This document shows, piece after piece, positions 1-5,315 of a stretch of 12,755 nucleotides of DNA. The number at the start of each line of letters is the position of its first letter. The first letter of the stretch is position 1. Origin of the DNA: Clostridia bacterium (GTDB taxonomy: Bacteria > Bacillota_A > Clostridia > TANB77 > CAG-508); NCBI GenBank assembly GCA_017621295.1, contig JAGATI010000129.1, forward strand, positions 1 to 12,755, in the 5' to 3' direction. The translations under genes were made by a program, and so were the position numbers. Below the pieces are notes generated by a model. That model worked only from the letters and a program-made list of their open reading frames with translations. It had not been told where the DNA came from and ran no database searches.

Positions 1-310
1 GTAATACTTCTTGTAACTGTTCTACTGTTTTAAATTTATAATTAGATAAATTAGTAGCCACATATCCGTTTTCTTCTAGTGTTTCTGTATCATCTTCATC
101 TTCTCCAAATATAATATCTTTTCCTTCTGAAAGTCCTTTTTTCAATTCTTCTATATGATAAAAAGATATATCATCTGGAAATTGAGTTTCTCCCCACTCT
201 CCTAAATCATTACAGCACCAATACCAAAAGTCATTTAATGACCCATACCAATTTATTTTTTTAAATGTTTTACCATTTAAATCTGTATAATCAAATTCTT
301 TTGTCATCAT
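1..310 (-). CDS. Acidic hypothetical protein (partial, 3' end outside window)
   Basis: The frame is open from an ATG at 310 to the window edge, giving at least 103 residues. I chose this start because an AAGGAGA Shine-Dalgarno lies about 7 bases upstream. A second ATG follows directly, so the protein begins MMTKEF. The N-terminal part is rich in aromatic residues (INWYGSLNDFWYWC), followed by a strongly acidic stretch (GEDEDDTETLEE). I see no signal peptide, membrane segment or recognisable domain, and I do not recognise the family. It lies downstream of the SSB-like gene on the same strand with an 85-base gap, so the two may be co-transcribed. A hairpin at 337-374 sits in its leader. That it is a gene is fairly sure; its function is unknown. 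Confidence 0.75.
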   Translation of the reverse strand, partial: MMTKEFDYTDLNGKTFKKINWYGSLNDFWYWCCNDLGEWGETQFPDDISFYHIEELKKGLSEGKDIIFGEDEDDTETLEENGYVATNLSNYKFKTVEQLQEVL

Positions 311-336
311 CTACTATCTCCTTACTTTTATTTTTT

Positions 337-374
337 AGTCCAGTTGTAAATGGAATACCACTTACAACTAGACC
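337..374 (+). terminator. Hairpin in spacer, terminator-like only on the plus strand
   Basis: An imperfect stem (TGG/CCA loop-proximal, then TTGTAA/TTACAA and GTC/GAC, with two or three mismatches) is followed on the plus strand by ATTTTTT. On the minus strand, where the neighbouring genes are transcribed, it is followed by A residues and cannot act as an intrinsic terminator. It could therefore block antisense transcription, or form a leader or processing hairpin between the genes at 1097 and 310. Confidence 0.45.
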
Positions 375-395
375 ATTTTTTAATTTATGTAGTTT

Positions 396-1097
396 TTAGA
401 TTTCCTCTATATCTGGGAAATCATTTTCTATCTCATCTATGTAAGATAGATTATTTGTTTTTACAACAGTTGATTCTTCATTATTTGTTTCAACATTGTT
501 TGTTACTACTTCTTTATTTGCCTTATTTCTTGAAGGCATATTATTTAGTAAACTAACAATTGTATTCATTTTTTGTTCATTATTCATATTTTCAATCTTT
601 TGTACTACTTTATAATAGTATCCAGTATTTCCAAGAGGTTGTATTGTTTCATCTTCTCTGAATACTCTTGTTTCTTCAATGTTAGATAGATTTATAAATA
701 ATGAAACTTTTACAAATTTATTTAAGTCGGGGTTAGATTCTGCTAGTTCTTCTATACTTGTGTATATTGGAGTTATTCCCCTACAATATAGTTGATATTC
801 CCCTCCATATTTTGTAACATATCCAATTATAGATACTATTGTCTCCTCTTTTATATTTTTGTCATCTAAGTAAGCATGTGTAGTTGCTCTTTCTCCATTT
901 TTAAATACTAGTGTCAACTTCCACATATCTTCTTTCTTTTCACTTGGTTCTATTTTTTCAATAAAACCAGTAAATTCTTCAAGTTGATGATAATTTTTTT
1001 TGTATGAGTCCTTAGATAATAAAATTGTCTCCATTCTTTCTTTAAGTGTTTTTTCGGATAACACTTTGAAACCACTAATTTGTTTATTGAATGACAT
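396..1097 (-). CDS. Putative OB-fold nucleic-acid-binding protein with SSB-like acidic tail
   Basis: This 233-residue protein has an ATG start with an AAAGGGG Shine-Dalgarno about 9 bases upstream. Residues of about 42-108 alternate hydrophobic and polar residues with Gly turns (FTGFIEKIEP, WKLTLVFKNGER, VSIIGYVTKYGGEYQLYCRG), which looks like a five-strand OB barrel. From about residue 185 the chain becomes a low-complexity Asn/Thr/Glu linker, and it ends in an acidic tip with hydrophobic residues (NDFPDIEEI). An OB fold, disordered linker and acidic tip is the architecture of single-stranded DNA-binding proteins, whose tails recruit replication and repair enzymes. The SSB-like role is my inference: I see no canonical SSB signature, and the tail is not the usual DDDIPF. 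Nearby replication-type genes on this element fit a role in DNA metabolism. Confidence 0.8.
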   Translation of the reverse strand: MSFNKQISGFKVLSEKTLKERMETILLSKDSYKKNYHQLEEFTGFIEKIEPSEKKEDMWKLTLVFKNGERATTHAYLDDKNIKEETIVSIIGYVTKYGGEYQLYCRGITPIYTSIEELAESNPDLNKFVKVSLFINLSNIEETRVFREDETIQPLGNTGYYYKVVQKIENMNNEQKMNTIVSLLNNMPSRNKANKEVVTNNVETNNEESTVVKTNNLSYIDEIENDFPDIEEI

Positions 1098-1152
1098 AAC
1101 TAATGTCCCCTTTCTATTAATATAAATTTTTCCACCTTTTTTCTCGAATTTG

Positions 1153-1161
1153 TGTTATAAT
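1153..1161 (+). promoter_or_regulatory. Extended -10 promoter (plus strand) for a small RNA
   Basis: TGTTATAAT is a perfect extended -10 (TGnTATAAT). No good -35 is present, which extended -10 promoters tolerate. Transcription would start near 1168, just before two consecutive hairpins. Confidence 0.5.
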
Positions 1162-1167
1162 AAAGTA

Positions 1168-1249
1168 GTAATTTAATTTATGTTCTGTCAAAATCTAAAT
1201 TAAATCTCGATAAAGTAAGGTGGATAGGAACTTTCTACTTTACTTTTTT
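1168..1249 (+). ncRNA. Putative two-hairpin small RNA, antisense to the flanking operon
   Basis: Downstream of the extended -10 at 1153-1161 there are two hairpins and a T run. The first is a perfect 10-bp stem, 1171-1180 with 1196-1205, with a 15-base loop. The second is a 13-bp stem, 1212-1224 with 1234-1246, including two G-T wobbles. The wobbles pair only in the plus-strand RNA and become A-C mismatches on the other strand, so the plus orientation is favoured. No ORF with a ribosome binding site lies within. The RNA would be antisense to the spacer between the minus-strand genes starting at 1563 and 1097, possibly including the leader of the SSB-like gene. The small two-stem layout resembles countertranscribed RNAs of plasmids, but that role is inference. 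Confidence 0.45.
1212..1249 (+). terminator. Rho-independent terminator of the plus-strand small RNA
   Basis: A 13-bp stem (two G-T pairs, 9-base loop) is followed directly by a run of six T's ending at 1249. On the minus strand the stem is weaker and is followed by sequence without a T run. Confidence 0.6.
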
Positions 1250-1272
1250 AATTGTCAATGTTCTAGGAAATT

Positions 1273-1563
1273 TTATAGTCCTTTTCCATATGCTAAATCT
1301 CTTCCTTCTTTTTGTCTTTTTTCTATTACCTGCATATCTTCGTAATACATATACATAATTTCTAATTCGTATATTGCAGCATTTTTACCTTTTTTCATCT
1401 TATCTAGGGTGTCAAAAATCAATCTGTTTTCTCTATTCTTTTTTACCGTTGCTAAATTCTTTTCTGCTGATGACACTAATTTTTTTGTAATTTTTTCTAT
1501 ATCTTTTGTTGCTTTTTTTATAGTGCTATCTAATTCTTTTAGTAATTCTTGCTCGTTAGTCAT
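1273..1563 (-). CDS. Small Lys/Glu-rich coiled-coil protein
   Basis: The product has 96 residues. I place the start at the ATG at 1563 because a strong GGAGGTGAG Shine-Dalgarno precedes it by a few bases. A TTG-initiated frame beginning at 1578 would translate the ribosome binding site itself. The first 50 residues are helical and charged with heptad-like spacing (LLKELDSTIKKATKDIEKITKKL), predicting a coiled coil. The rest contains a short aromatic helix (YELEIMYMYYEDM). No catalytic motif or membrane segment is visible and I do not recognise the family. Its leader is the most elaborate in the window: a consensus promoter, a structured RNA with terminator (1622-1787) and a hairpin over the Shine-Dalgarno (1573-1603). 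Expression is therefore probably controlled tightly at the RNA level. Confidence 0.85.
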   Translation of the reverse strand: MTNEQELLKELDSTIKKATKDIEKITKKLVSSAEKNLATVKKNRENRLIFDTLDKMKKGKNAAIYELEIMYMYYEDMQVIEKRQKEGRDLAYGKGL

Positions 1564-1572
1564 TTTTCTCAC

Positions 1573-1609
1573 CTCCAATCAATTCAAAATTTTGAATATG
1601 GAGTTTTTT
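1573..1609. promoter_or_regulatory. Hairpin sequestering the Shine-Dalgarno of the 1563 gene
   Basis: On the minus strand CTCCA (1603-1599) pairs with TGGAG (1577-1573). It encloses a perfect 8-bp palindromic stem, ATTCAAAA/TTTTGAAT. The paired TGGAG contains four of the five bases of the GGAGG ribosome binding site for the ATG at 1563, so the structure would hide it. Read on the plus strand, the same stem is followed by six T's (1604-1609) and has the form of an intrinsic terminator against antisense transcription. Either role, or both, is possible. Confidence 0.5.
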
Positions 1610-1621
1610 GGATTTAAAGCA

Positions 1622-1787
1622 CAAAAAAGAGTGCCAAAAAATCAATCGAAATAGTTATACTATTTCAACTCATTTCTTAACACTCTTATATCTTGCTCCC
1701 AGTATACTACGTTTAAAATACACCATTGGAATATAAGTACGCTATGGGTAATTAGCCCCACTAGTTTAAGATTTTCATATTCAACTG
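1622..1787 (-). ncRNA. Strongly promoted structured leader RNA or stand-alone ncRNA
   Basis: A consensus promoter (1794-1822) would start this RNA near 1787, and a strong hairpin-plus-T-run terminator ends it near 1622, giving about 165 nt. Visible stems, 5' to 3' on the minus strand, are as follows. UUGAAUAU pairs with AUAUUCCAA (one bulged C), closing a domain. That domain contains CUA-UGGG paired with CCCAUAG around an eight-base GCUAAUUA loop. A GGUGUAU/GUAUACU stem follows. Last is the long terminator hairpin 1687-1627. There is no credible ORF. It lies between the genes starting at 2263 and 1563, so it may be a cis leader (attenuator) for the 1563 gene or an independent RNA. It matches no riboswitch I can name: I see no T-box or other signature I recognise. 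Confidence 0.6.
1627..1687 (-). terminator. Unusually long intrinsic terminator hairpin
   Basis: The arms are 27-29 bp long around an AUA loop, with one G-G mismatch and several G-U pairs. The base is AAGAGTG/CACTCTT, followed on the minus strand by TTTTTTG. On the plus strand no T run follows, so it works for minus-strand transcription. It ends the RNA started at about 1787 and sits 60 bases upstream of the next gene's start, as an attenuator would. Confidence 0.75.
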
Positions 1788-1793
1788 TCTAAT

Positions 1794-1822
1794 ATTATAC
1801 ACCCTATTAAAAACTATGTCAA
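1794..1822 (-). promoter_or_regulatory. Consensus sigma-A promoter (TTGACA-N17-TATAAT)
   Basis: The -35 TTGACA (1822-1817) and -10 TATAAT (1799-1794) are both perfect, with exactly 17 bases between them. It is the strongest promoter in the window by consensus. It points into the structured RNA at 1622-1787 and onward to the gene at 1563. Confidence 0.85.
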
Positions 1823-1858
1823 TACTTTTTTAAAAAATTTTTTTATTTTTTTTTGAGG

Positions 1859-2263
1859 TTAATTTTTTCCCATATCATAAATTTTTATTCTTACTTTTAC
1901 TTGTTCCATTAATTCCTCTATTGTAGAAATATTTATTGTAACTACTTGATTTAATATATATCCTTCAATATTTCCTAAATCTTTAAATAATTTGTATACC
2001 TTTTCTAAATGTATGTAACATTTACCATATTTTTCATAATTATATTTATTAGGTAGTTCTCCAATATTTTTCTTTTCGTTTTCAGAATTATTTTCTTCAA
2101 GTATTTTAGAAATTTCCTCAATTATATTATTTAGTATTTCTACTTTTTCTTTTACTGCTTCTTCTGTTACTTTTTCTTCAATATCCTTTTTTGATATTTG
2201 TAAACGATTTCTCATTTCAGTTATTACTGGTAATATGTTTGTTCTATCATCAATTTTTCCCAT
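1859..2263 (-). CDS. Hypothetical protein with helical, coiled-coil N-terminal half
   Basis: This 134-residue protein has an ATG start with AAAGGAG about 10 bases upstream. A well-formed promoter (2291-2319) lies about 30 bases before the start, so it is the first gene of its transcript. The N-terminal half is Glu/Lys/Ile rich and helical (KDIEEKVTEEAVKEKVEI, NIIEEISKILEENN), typical of a coiled coil. The second half looks more globular (KYGKCYIHLEKVYKLFKDLG, VVTINISTIEELMEQVKV). There is no signal peptide, membrane segment or catalytic motif, and I do not recognise the family. Downstream lie poly-A/poly-T palindromes and the promoter of the ncRNA, with no GC-rich terminator between. Confidence 0.75.
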   Translation of the reverse strand: MGKIDDRTNILPVITEMRNRLQISKKDIEEKVTEEAVKEKVEILNNIIEEISKILEENNSENEKKNIGELPNKYNYEKYGKCYIHLEKVYKLFKDLGNIEGYILNQVVTINISTIEELMEQVKVRIKIYDMGKN

Positions 2264-2290
2264 TTTTCTACAACTCCTTTAACTTTTGAT

Positions 2291-2319
2291 ATTATATCAC
2301 TTATTTCATCAAATGTCGA
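2291..2319 (-). promoter_or_regulatory. Extended -10 promoter for the 2263 gene
   Basis: TCGACA (2319-2314; one mismatch to TTGACA), a 17-base spacer and TATAAT (2296-2291) preceded by TGA make a strong extended -10 sigma-A promoter reading into the gene that starts at 2263. Confidence 0.75.
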
Positions 2320-2500
2320 GAGTTTAGACTTTTTTAATTTTATTTTTTATTAATATGTATATTACTTTTAAATATATTTTTATTATTATTTATCTCTTTT
2401 AGTTACTCGTATTTACATTTAAGTTATTTTCATAAAAATTTTTTTTAAAACCTTAGATACCCCAAAACACTTTTAAATTTTTTTCTTTCTCCAAACTTAA

Positions 2501-2785
2501 CCACAATGCCCCTTAATACCATCAGTTCAATTTCAACTCAACCACAATGTCATCAGTTCACTTTCAACTTGTCTTTCAACTCAACCTTCAATTCCATCAG
2601 TTGCCCATCTAACTGAAAAGCCAACTCAAATTTCAACTATTCCATCAGTTACCCATCTAACTGAAAAGCCAACTCAAATTTCAACTATTCCATCAGTTGC
2701 CCATCTAACTACAAAACCAACTCAACCTATAATACAATATCAATACCATCTATACCCACTATACCATCATATCCCATTATCTTAA
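2501..2785 (+). pseudogene. Possible remnant of a Pro/Thr/Ser-rich repeat protein
   Basis: This frame is open from a TAA at 2498-2500 to a TAA at 2783-2785. It reads the 48-bp repeat as a 16-residue unit (PTQISTIPSVAHLTEK and close variants), like the Thr/Pro linkers of surface proteins. There is no start codon with a ribosome binding site, and the flanks do not look like coding sequence. Because the strand is nearly G-free, TAG and TGA are rare by chance, so an open frame of this length is weak evidence. I list it as a possible decayed gene only. Confidence 0.2.
2594..2737. repeat. 48-bp tandem repeat, about 2.7 copies
   Basis: Each unit begins CCATCAGTT. Units start at 2594, 2642 and 2690. 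The first two differ at a single base (G/A after CCATCAGTT). The third matches for about 37 bases with a few changes, then diverges. Further degenerate CCATCA(G/A)TT words occur at 2519, 2795 and 2890, so the array may once have been longer. Confidence 0.85.
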
Positions 2786-3000
2786 CCTACTGTTCCATCA
2801 ATTCCCCTCTATACTGTCAACTCAACTTTCATTTCAAAATCAACTCCATTTCAACTTGACCATCTTATCCCTTATCTTAACCTACTGTTCCATCAGTTCA
2901 ACCTCTAACTAAAAAATCAACTGTATTTTCAACTTAAATTTTAACTCCAATTCTAACTACAAAAACAAATACATATATAATAAGAAGGAAATATCACATA

Positions 3001-3112
3001 AAAACCATATAACCATTATATATCTAGTCATAACCACGATTAACTACAATTTAATTTCTATTAAAGTTCATATAAAACCATATACCACCAAAAAAAAATT
3101 AATCTAGTAACA
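3001..3112 (+). repeat. Left copy of recombinase-flanking direct repeat
   Basis: It aligns with 3986-4095 in the same orientation at roughly three-quarters identity. Shared blocks are AAAACCATAT at the left end, TATATCTAGTCATAAC and ACGATTA in the middle, TATAAAACCATATACCAC and TTAATCT at the right. Each copy thus carries two AAAACCATAT words about 72 bases apart. A further AAAACCATATA lies just upstream of the recombinase start (3293-3303). These are plausible res-type or operator subsites for the serine recombinase. Confidence 0.7.
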
Positions 3113-3240
3113 CAAGTAACAAATCAACTCAACCATCAATACCAGTTCTAACAGTATTCAAGAAACTATAATTTATGGAACACCTCAAAACTATATCAAA
3201 TTTGTATTCAATAACCTATCTATACCACTTTTTAAACATA

Positions 3241-3266
3241 TTCAAAAAATAAAAAACTTTTTTGAA
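3241..3266. repeat. Perfect 9-bp inverted repeat upstream of recombinase
   Basis: TTCAAAAAA and TTTTTTGAA are separated by eight bases. The arms are AT-only except for the outer G-C pair. It could be a protein-binding dyad or a weak terminator in front of the recombinase gene. Confidence 0.4.
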
Positions 3267-3330
3267 CAAACCGTTATTTACATTTACCACAAAACCATAT
3301 AATATAAATAAAAAAAGGAGATAATCAGTT

Positions 3331-3984
3331 ATGGAAAAATCAGAAATACCAACAGTTACAACAAATACAGAAAACAAAATAAATTATTATGGATATTGTA
3401 GAGTATCTACTACCCATCAGAAAGAAGATAGACAAGTTGAATCAATGATTAATTACGGAATACCACAAGAAAATATTTTTATAGATAAGAAAAGTGGAAA
3501 AGACTTTAATCGTGAAGAATACCAACTACTTAAACGAATTTTAAAAAGAACTACAAACAATGTACTTGTTATCAAATCTATTGACAGACTTGGAAGGAAC
3601 TATACACAAATACAAAACGAATGGAGAGAATTAACCCAAGACTTACAGACAGATATAGTTGTATTAGATATGCCAATACTAGATACAAGACAATACAAAG
3701 ATTTACTAGGGAACTTCATTTCTGACCTAGTCCTACAAGTTCTATCTTTTGTATCTGAAAACGAAAGAAAAAATATCTTATCAAGACAGAAAGAAGGAAT
3801 TGAGATAGCCAAGTCCAAAGGAACTAAATTCGGAAGACCAACTATTCCAATTCCAACTAATTTTGAAACAGAATATAAAAAGTGGAAAAACAACGAACAG
3901 ACAGCCAAAACTACAATGGAAAATCTTAATTTAAAAAGAACTAAATTTTATAATTTTGTCAGTATCTATGAAAATAAAATATAA
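3331..3984 (+). CDS. Serine recombinase, resolvase/invertase type
   Basis: This 217-residue small serine recombinase has an AAAGGAG Shine-Dalgarno about 11 bases before the ATG. The N-terminal catalytic domain begins near residue 19 (YYGYCRVSTTHQKEDRQ), with Ser26 as the nucleophile and Arg24 beside it. The conserved IDRLGRN arginine motif is near residue 85, followed by the dimerisation E-helix (LVLQVLSFVSENERKNI) and the AKSKG...FGRP linker. The C-terminal part after FGRP is short and ends in a helix-turn-helix-like stretch (EQTAKTTMENLNLKRTKFY). Enzymes of this size cut and rejoin DNA at paired short sites, for multimer resolution or inversion. Diverged direct repeats at 3001-3112 and 3986-4095 flank the gene and are the obvious candidate sites. 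A further AAAACCATATA lies in its promoter region, suggesting autoregulation. It could equally be the recombinase of a small mobile cassette. Confidence 0.93.
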   Translation: MEKSEIPTVTTNTENKINYYGYCRVSTTHQKEDRQVESMINYGIPQENIFIDKKSGKDFNREEYQLLKRILKRTTNNVLVIKSIDRLGRNYTQIQNEWRELTQDLQTDIVVLDMPILDTRQYKDLLGNFISDLVLQVLSFVSENERKNILSRQKEGIEIAKSKGTKFGRPTIPIPTNFETEYKKWKNNEQTAKTTMENLNLKRTKFYNFVSIYENKI

Positions 3985-3985
3985 T

Positions 3986-4095
3986 AAAACCATATCCACA
4001 ATATATCTAGTCATAACTACGATTATCTACGATTAATCTTTTATAATAATTAATATAAAACCATATACCACAAAAAATAGATTAATCTGATAACA
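3986..4095 (+). repeat. Right copy of recombinase-flanking direct repeat
   Basis: It starts two bases after the recombinase stop codon and is the partner of 3001-3112. This copy has an extra internal duplication, CTACGATTA-type words at about 4018 and 4028. The unit bounded by the two copies, including one of them, is about 985 bases. Confidence 0.7.
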
Positions 4096-4191
4096 ACAAA
4101 AACACTTTCCTTCTAACCTTTTTTTAAACCTTAATTTATCTATATTTCTATAAACTAATATTATAAATTTTAAATATTGGAGGAATCAATA

Positions 4192-4320
4192 ATGGTACAA
4201 CTTTTTGAAGAAGAACTACAACTAAAAAATAAATGTCTATCTGAAAAAGATTATTTATCTATGTTGGAAAATATGAAAGAAGAAATAGAAAGTCTAATTA
4301 ATTCTTTGAAAACGAAATAA
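4192..4320 (+). CDS. Small acidic helical protein (42 residues)
   Basis: ATG at 4192 follows a GGAGG Shine-Dalgarno by 8 bases, and the frame closes with TAA at 4318. The product starts MVQLFEEELQLKNKCLSEKD and continues as a Glu/Lys/Leu helix with heptad-like spacing (MLENMKEEIESLINSLKTK), so a short coiled coil is likely. It lies downstream of the recombinase and the right repeat, on the same strand, and ends before the bidirectional terminator at 4429. I do not recognise it. The ribosome binding site, codon use and helical amphipathicity support it as real. Confidence 0.65.
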   Translation: MVQLFEEELQLKNKCLSEKDYLSMLENMKEEIESLINSLKTK

Positions 4321-4398
4321 AAAATTTAAATACTTTTTAAAAAAATTAATATTAAATAACAATTTTCCTAAAAAAACATAAACTTTTTCTATAAACTA

Positions 4399-4420
4399 AT
4401 TATAGATAATTCTCTATAAT
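4399..4420. repeat. Short perfect inverted repeat
   Basis: ATTATAGA and TCTATAAT form an 8-bp dyad with a 6-base TAATTC centre, lying between the small ORF and the terminator. It may be a weak hairpin in the mRNA 3' end or a binding site. Confidence 0.4.
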
Positions 4421-4428
4421 AATCATTA

Positions 4429-4468
4429 AATAATACTAGGAGATAACCTAACAACTCCTAGTATTATT
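4429..4468. terminator. Bidirectional terminator between convergent genes
   Basis: A perfect 14-bp stem (AATAATACTAGGAG with CTCCTAGTATTATT) has a 12-base loop and T-rich flanks on both strands. It lies between the plus-strand ORF ending at 4320 and the sortase gene ending at 4479. Confidence 0.85.
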
Positions 4469-4478
4469 TCTGTTTAAA

Positions 4479-5261
4479 CTATTTTACCTTTTTAGCCACT
4501 ACAACAAATCTTCCATCTTCTTGACTATATTCACAAGTAGACAAAGTTAAAAGTTGATCTCCATAGTTAGCCGTTACACCAGTATCATATATACTTGAAT
4601 TTTTACAATTTTCTACAAAATCGTTATAGTCTGTTTCATTTTCTGAATTAACAAAATAATAATATCTAAAAACATTTTGTTCATTTTTATAATATACCCT
4701 AGAATAAAAAACTGACATTACCTCATATGTACTATCTTCATTTAAAGTAGTAAATCGTATCGTTTTATGATTATTATAAAAATCTTCTTCCTTATAATTC
4801 ATCAAATCTTGGAACATAGTTCCATTTTTATTATTATGACCATACAATAATAAATTACTACTAGGAATATCCCAATTATAACTTTTGTCTAAAAATATTG
4901 AGCCATCTTTTGAACTTTCTTTTTTATAATTATGTTTCATATAAAAGTCATTATCAGTTGTCTGTAATACTGGATAATCTATATTTGTATCGTTAATTTG
5001 TATCCAACCTACAATATCTTCATTTTCCTTTTTCAATTCTTCCAGTTGTAGTATTCTCTCTGTTTTCTGTTCTGTAATTTCTGTTTTATCAATTACAACA
5101 TTATTAAGTATGTCCGTATTATCCTTTTTATTCTTATTACTACTATAAAAATAATGAACAATATAACCTATACCCAAAACAAAAACTACAATGAACAATA
5201 ATAAAATAATTCTTTTAAATTTATTATTAATCTTCTTACTGTGTCTTGATTTCTGTTTCAT
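4479..5261 (-). CDS. srtB: Class B sortase
   Basis: This 260-residue membrane-anchored cysteine transpeptidase joins secreted proteins to the cell-wall cross-bridge. A positively charged N-terminus is followed by one transmembrane helix (residues about 18-39, IILLLFIVVFVLGIGYIVHY), so the enzyme faces outward with its N-terminus inside. The catalytic domain shows the class B hallmarks: VGWIQINDTNIDYPVLQ, the catalytic His142 in LLLYGHN, Cys243 in TLSTCEY and Arg251 in DGRFVV. Length and motifs fit intact SrtB enzymes. The gene next upstream on the same strand encodes a protein with a TPKTG sorting signal, its probable substrate, so the pair forms a dedicated anchoring module. The ribosome binding site is GTGAGG about 8 bases before the ATG. 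The class assignment is secure; the peptidoglycan type it acts on is not visible here. Confidence 0.95.
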   Translation of the reverse strand: MKQKSRHSKKINNKFKRIILLLFIVVFVLGIGYIVHYFYSSNKNKKDNTDILNNVVIDKTEITEQKTERILQLEELKKENEDIVGWIQINDTNIDYPVLQTTDNDFYMKHNYKKESSKDGSIFLDKSYNWDIPSSNLLLYGHNNKNGTMFQDLMNYKEEDFYNNHKTIRFTTLNEDSTYEVMSVFYSRVYYKNEQNVFRYYYFVNSENETDYNDFVENCKNSSIYDTGVTANYGDQLLTLSTCEYSQEDGRFVVVAKKVK

Positions 5262-5286
5262 TTATCAAACCTCACTTATAAAAATA

Positions 5287-5311
5287 GGGGTAGTATTTTA
5301 GTTCCTACCCC
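5287..5311 (-). terminator. Hairpin between surface-protein and sortase genes
   Basis: A GGGGTAG/CTACCCC stem of 7 bp with an 11-base loop is followed on the minus strand by TATTTTTAT. It ends the surface-protein transcript or attenuates read-through into the sortase gene. A TGATATAAT extended -10 immediately before it (5324-5316) could instead start a sortase transcript within the hairpin. Confidence 0.65.
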
Positions 5312-5315
5312 ATAC

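Larger units (their letters stand above)
2450..3330. other. G-poor, repeat-bearing region without a convincing gene
   Basis: The plus strand of this stretch consists almost only of A, C and T; between about 2700 and 2990 G is very rare. CCATCAGTT, TTCAACT and CAACTCAAC words recur throughout. It contains the 48-bp tandem repeat (2594-2737), a second duplicated segment (ATCTTAACCTACTGTTCCAT at about 2779 and 2874), one copy of the recombinase-flanking repeat (3001-3112) and a perfect 9-bp inverted repeat (3241-3266). No ORF here has both a start codon and a ribosome binding site. Such strand-biased, iterated DNA may be a replication, segregation or recombination region, or decayed coding DNA. 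The sequence does not decide which. Confidence 0.6.

Noticed and set aside
350..556. Plus-strand ORF opposite the SSB-like gene
   Set aside because: No ribosome binding site; the translation is a hydrophobic Leu/Phe-rich mirror of the A/E/K-rich opposite strand.
1564..1578. TTG start at 1578 adding five residues to the coiled-coil protein
   Set aside because: It would translate the Shine-Dalgarno itself; the ATG at 1563 has the correct spacing to GGAGGTG.
1409..1654. Plus-strand 81-codon ORF
   Set aside because: Antisense shadow of a well-supported minus gene, without a ribosome binding site.
1622..1787. tracrRNA or CRISPR-associated RNA
   Set aside because: The long hairpin recalls repeat/anti-repeat pairing, but no Cas gene, repeat array or matching spacer structure is in the window.
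1833..1846. A7T7 palindrome as a terminator for the 2263 gene
   Set aside because: No GC pairs, so too weak to terminate; more likely bent DNA upstream of the strong promoter at 1794-1822.
2450..3330. CRISPR array
   Set aside because: The 48-bp units are contiguous tandem copies with no unique spacers between them.
3600..3908. Minus-strand ORF inside the recombinase gene
   Set aside because: Antisense shadow of a clear serine recombinase frame.
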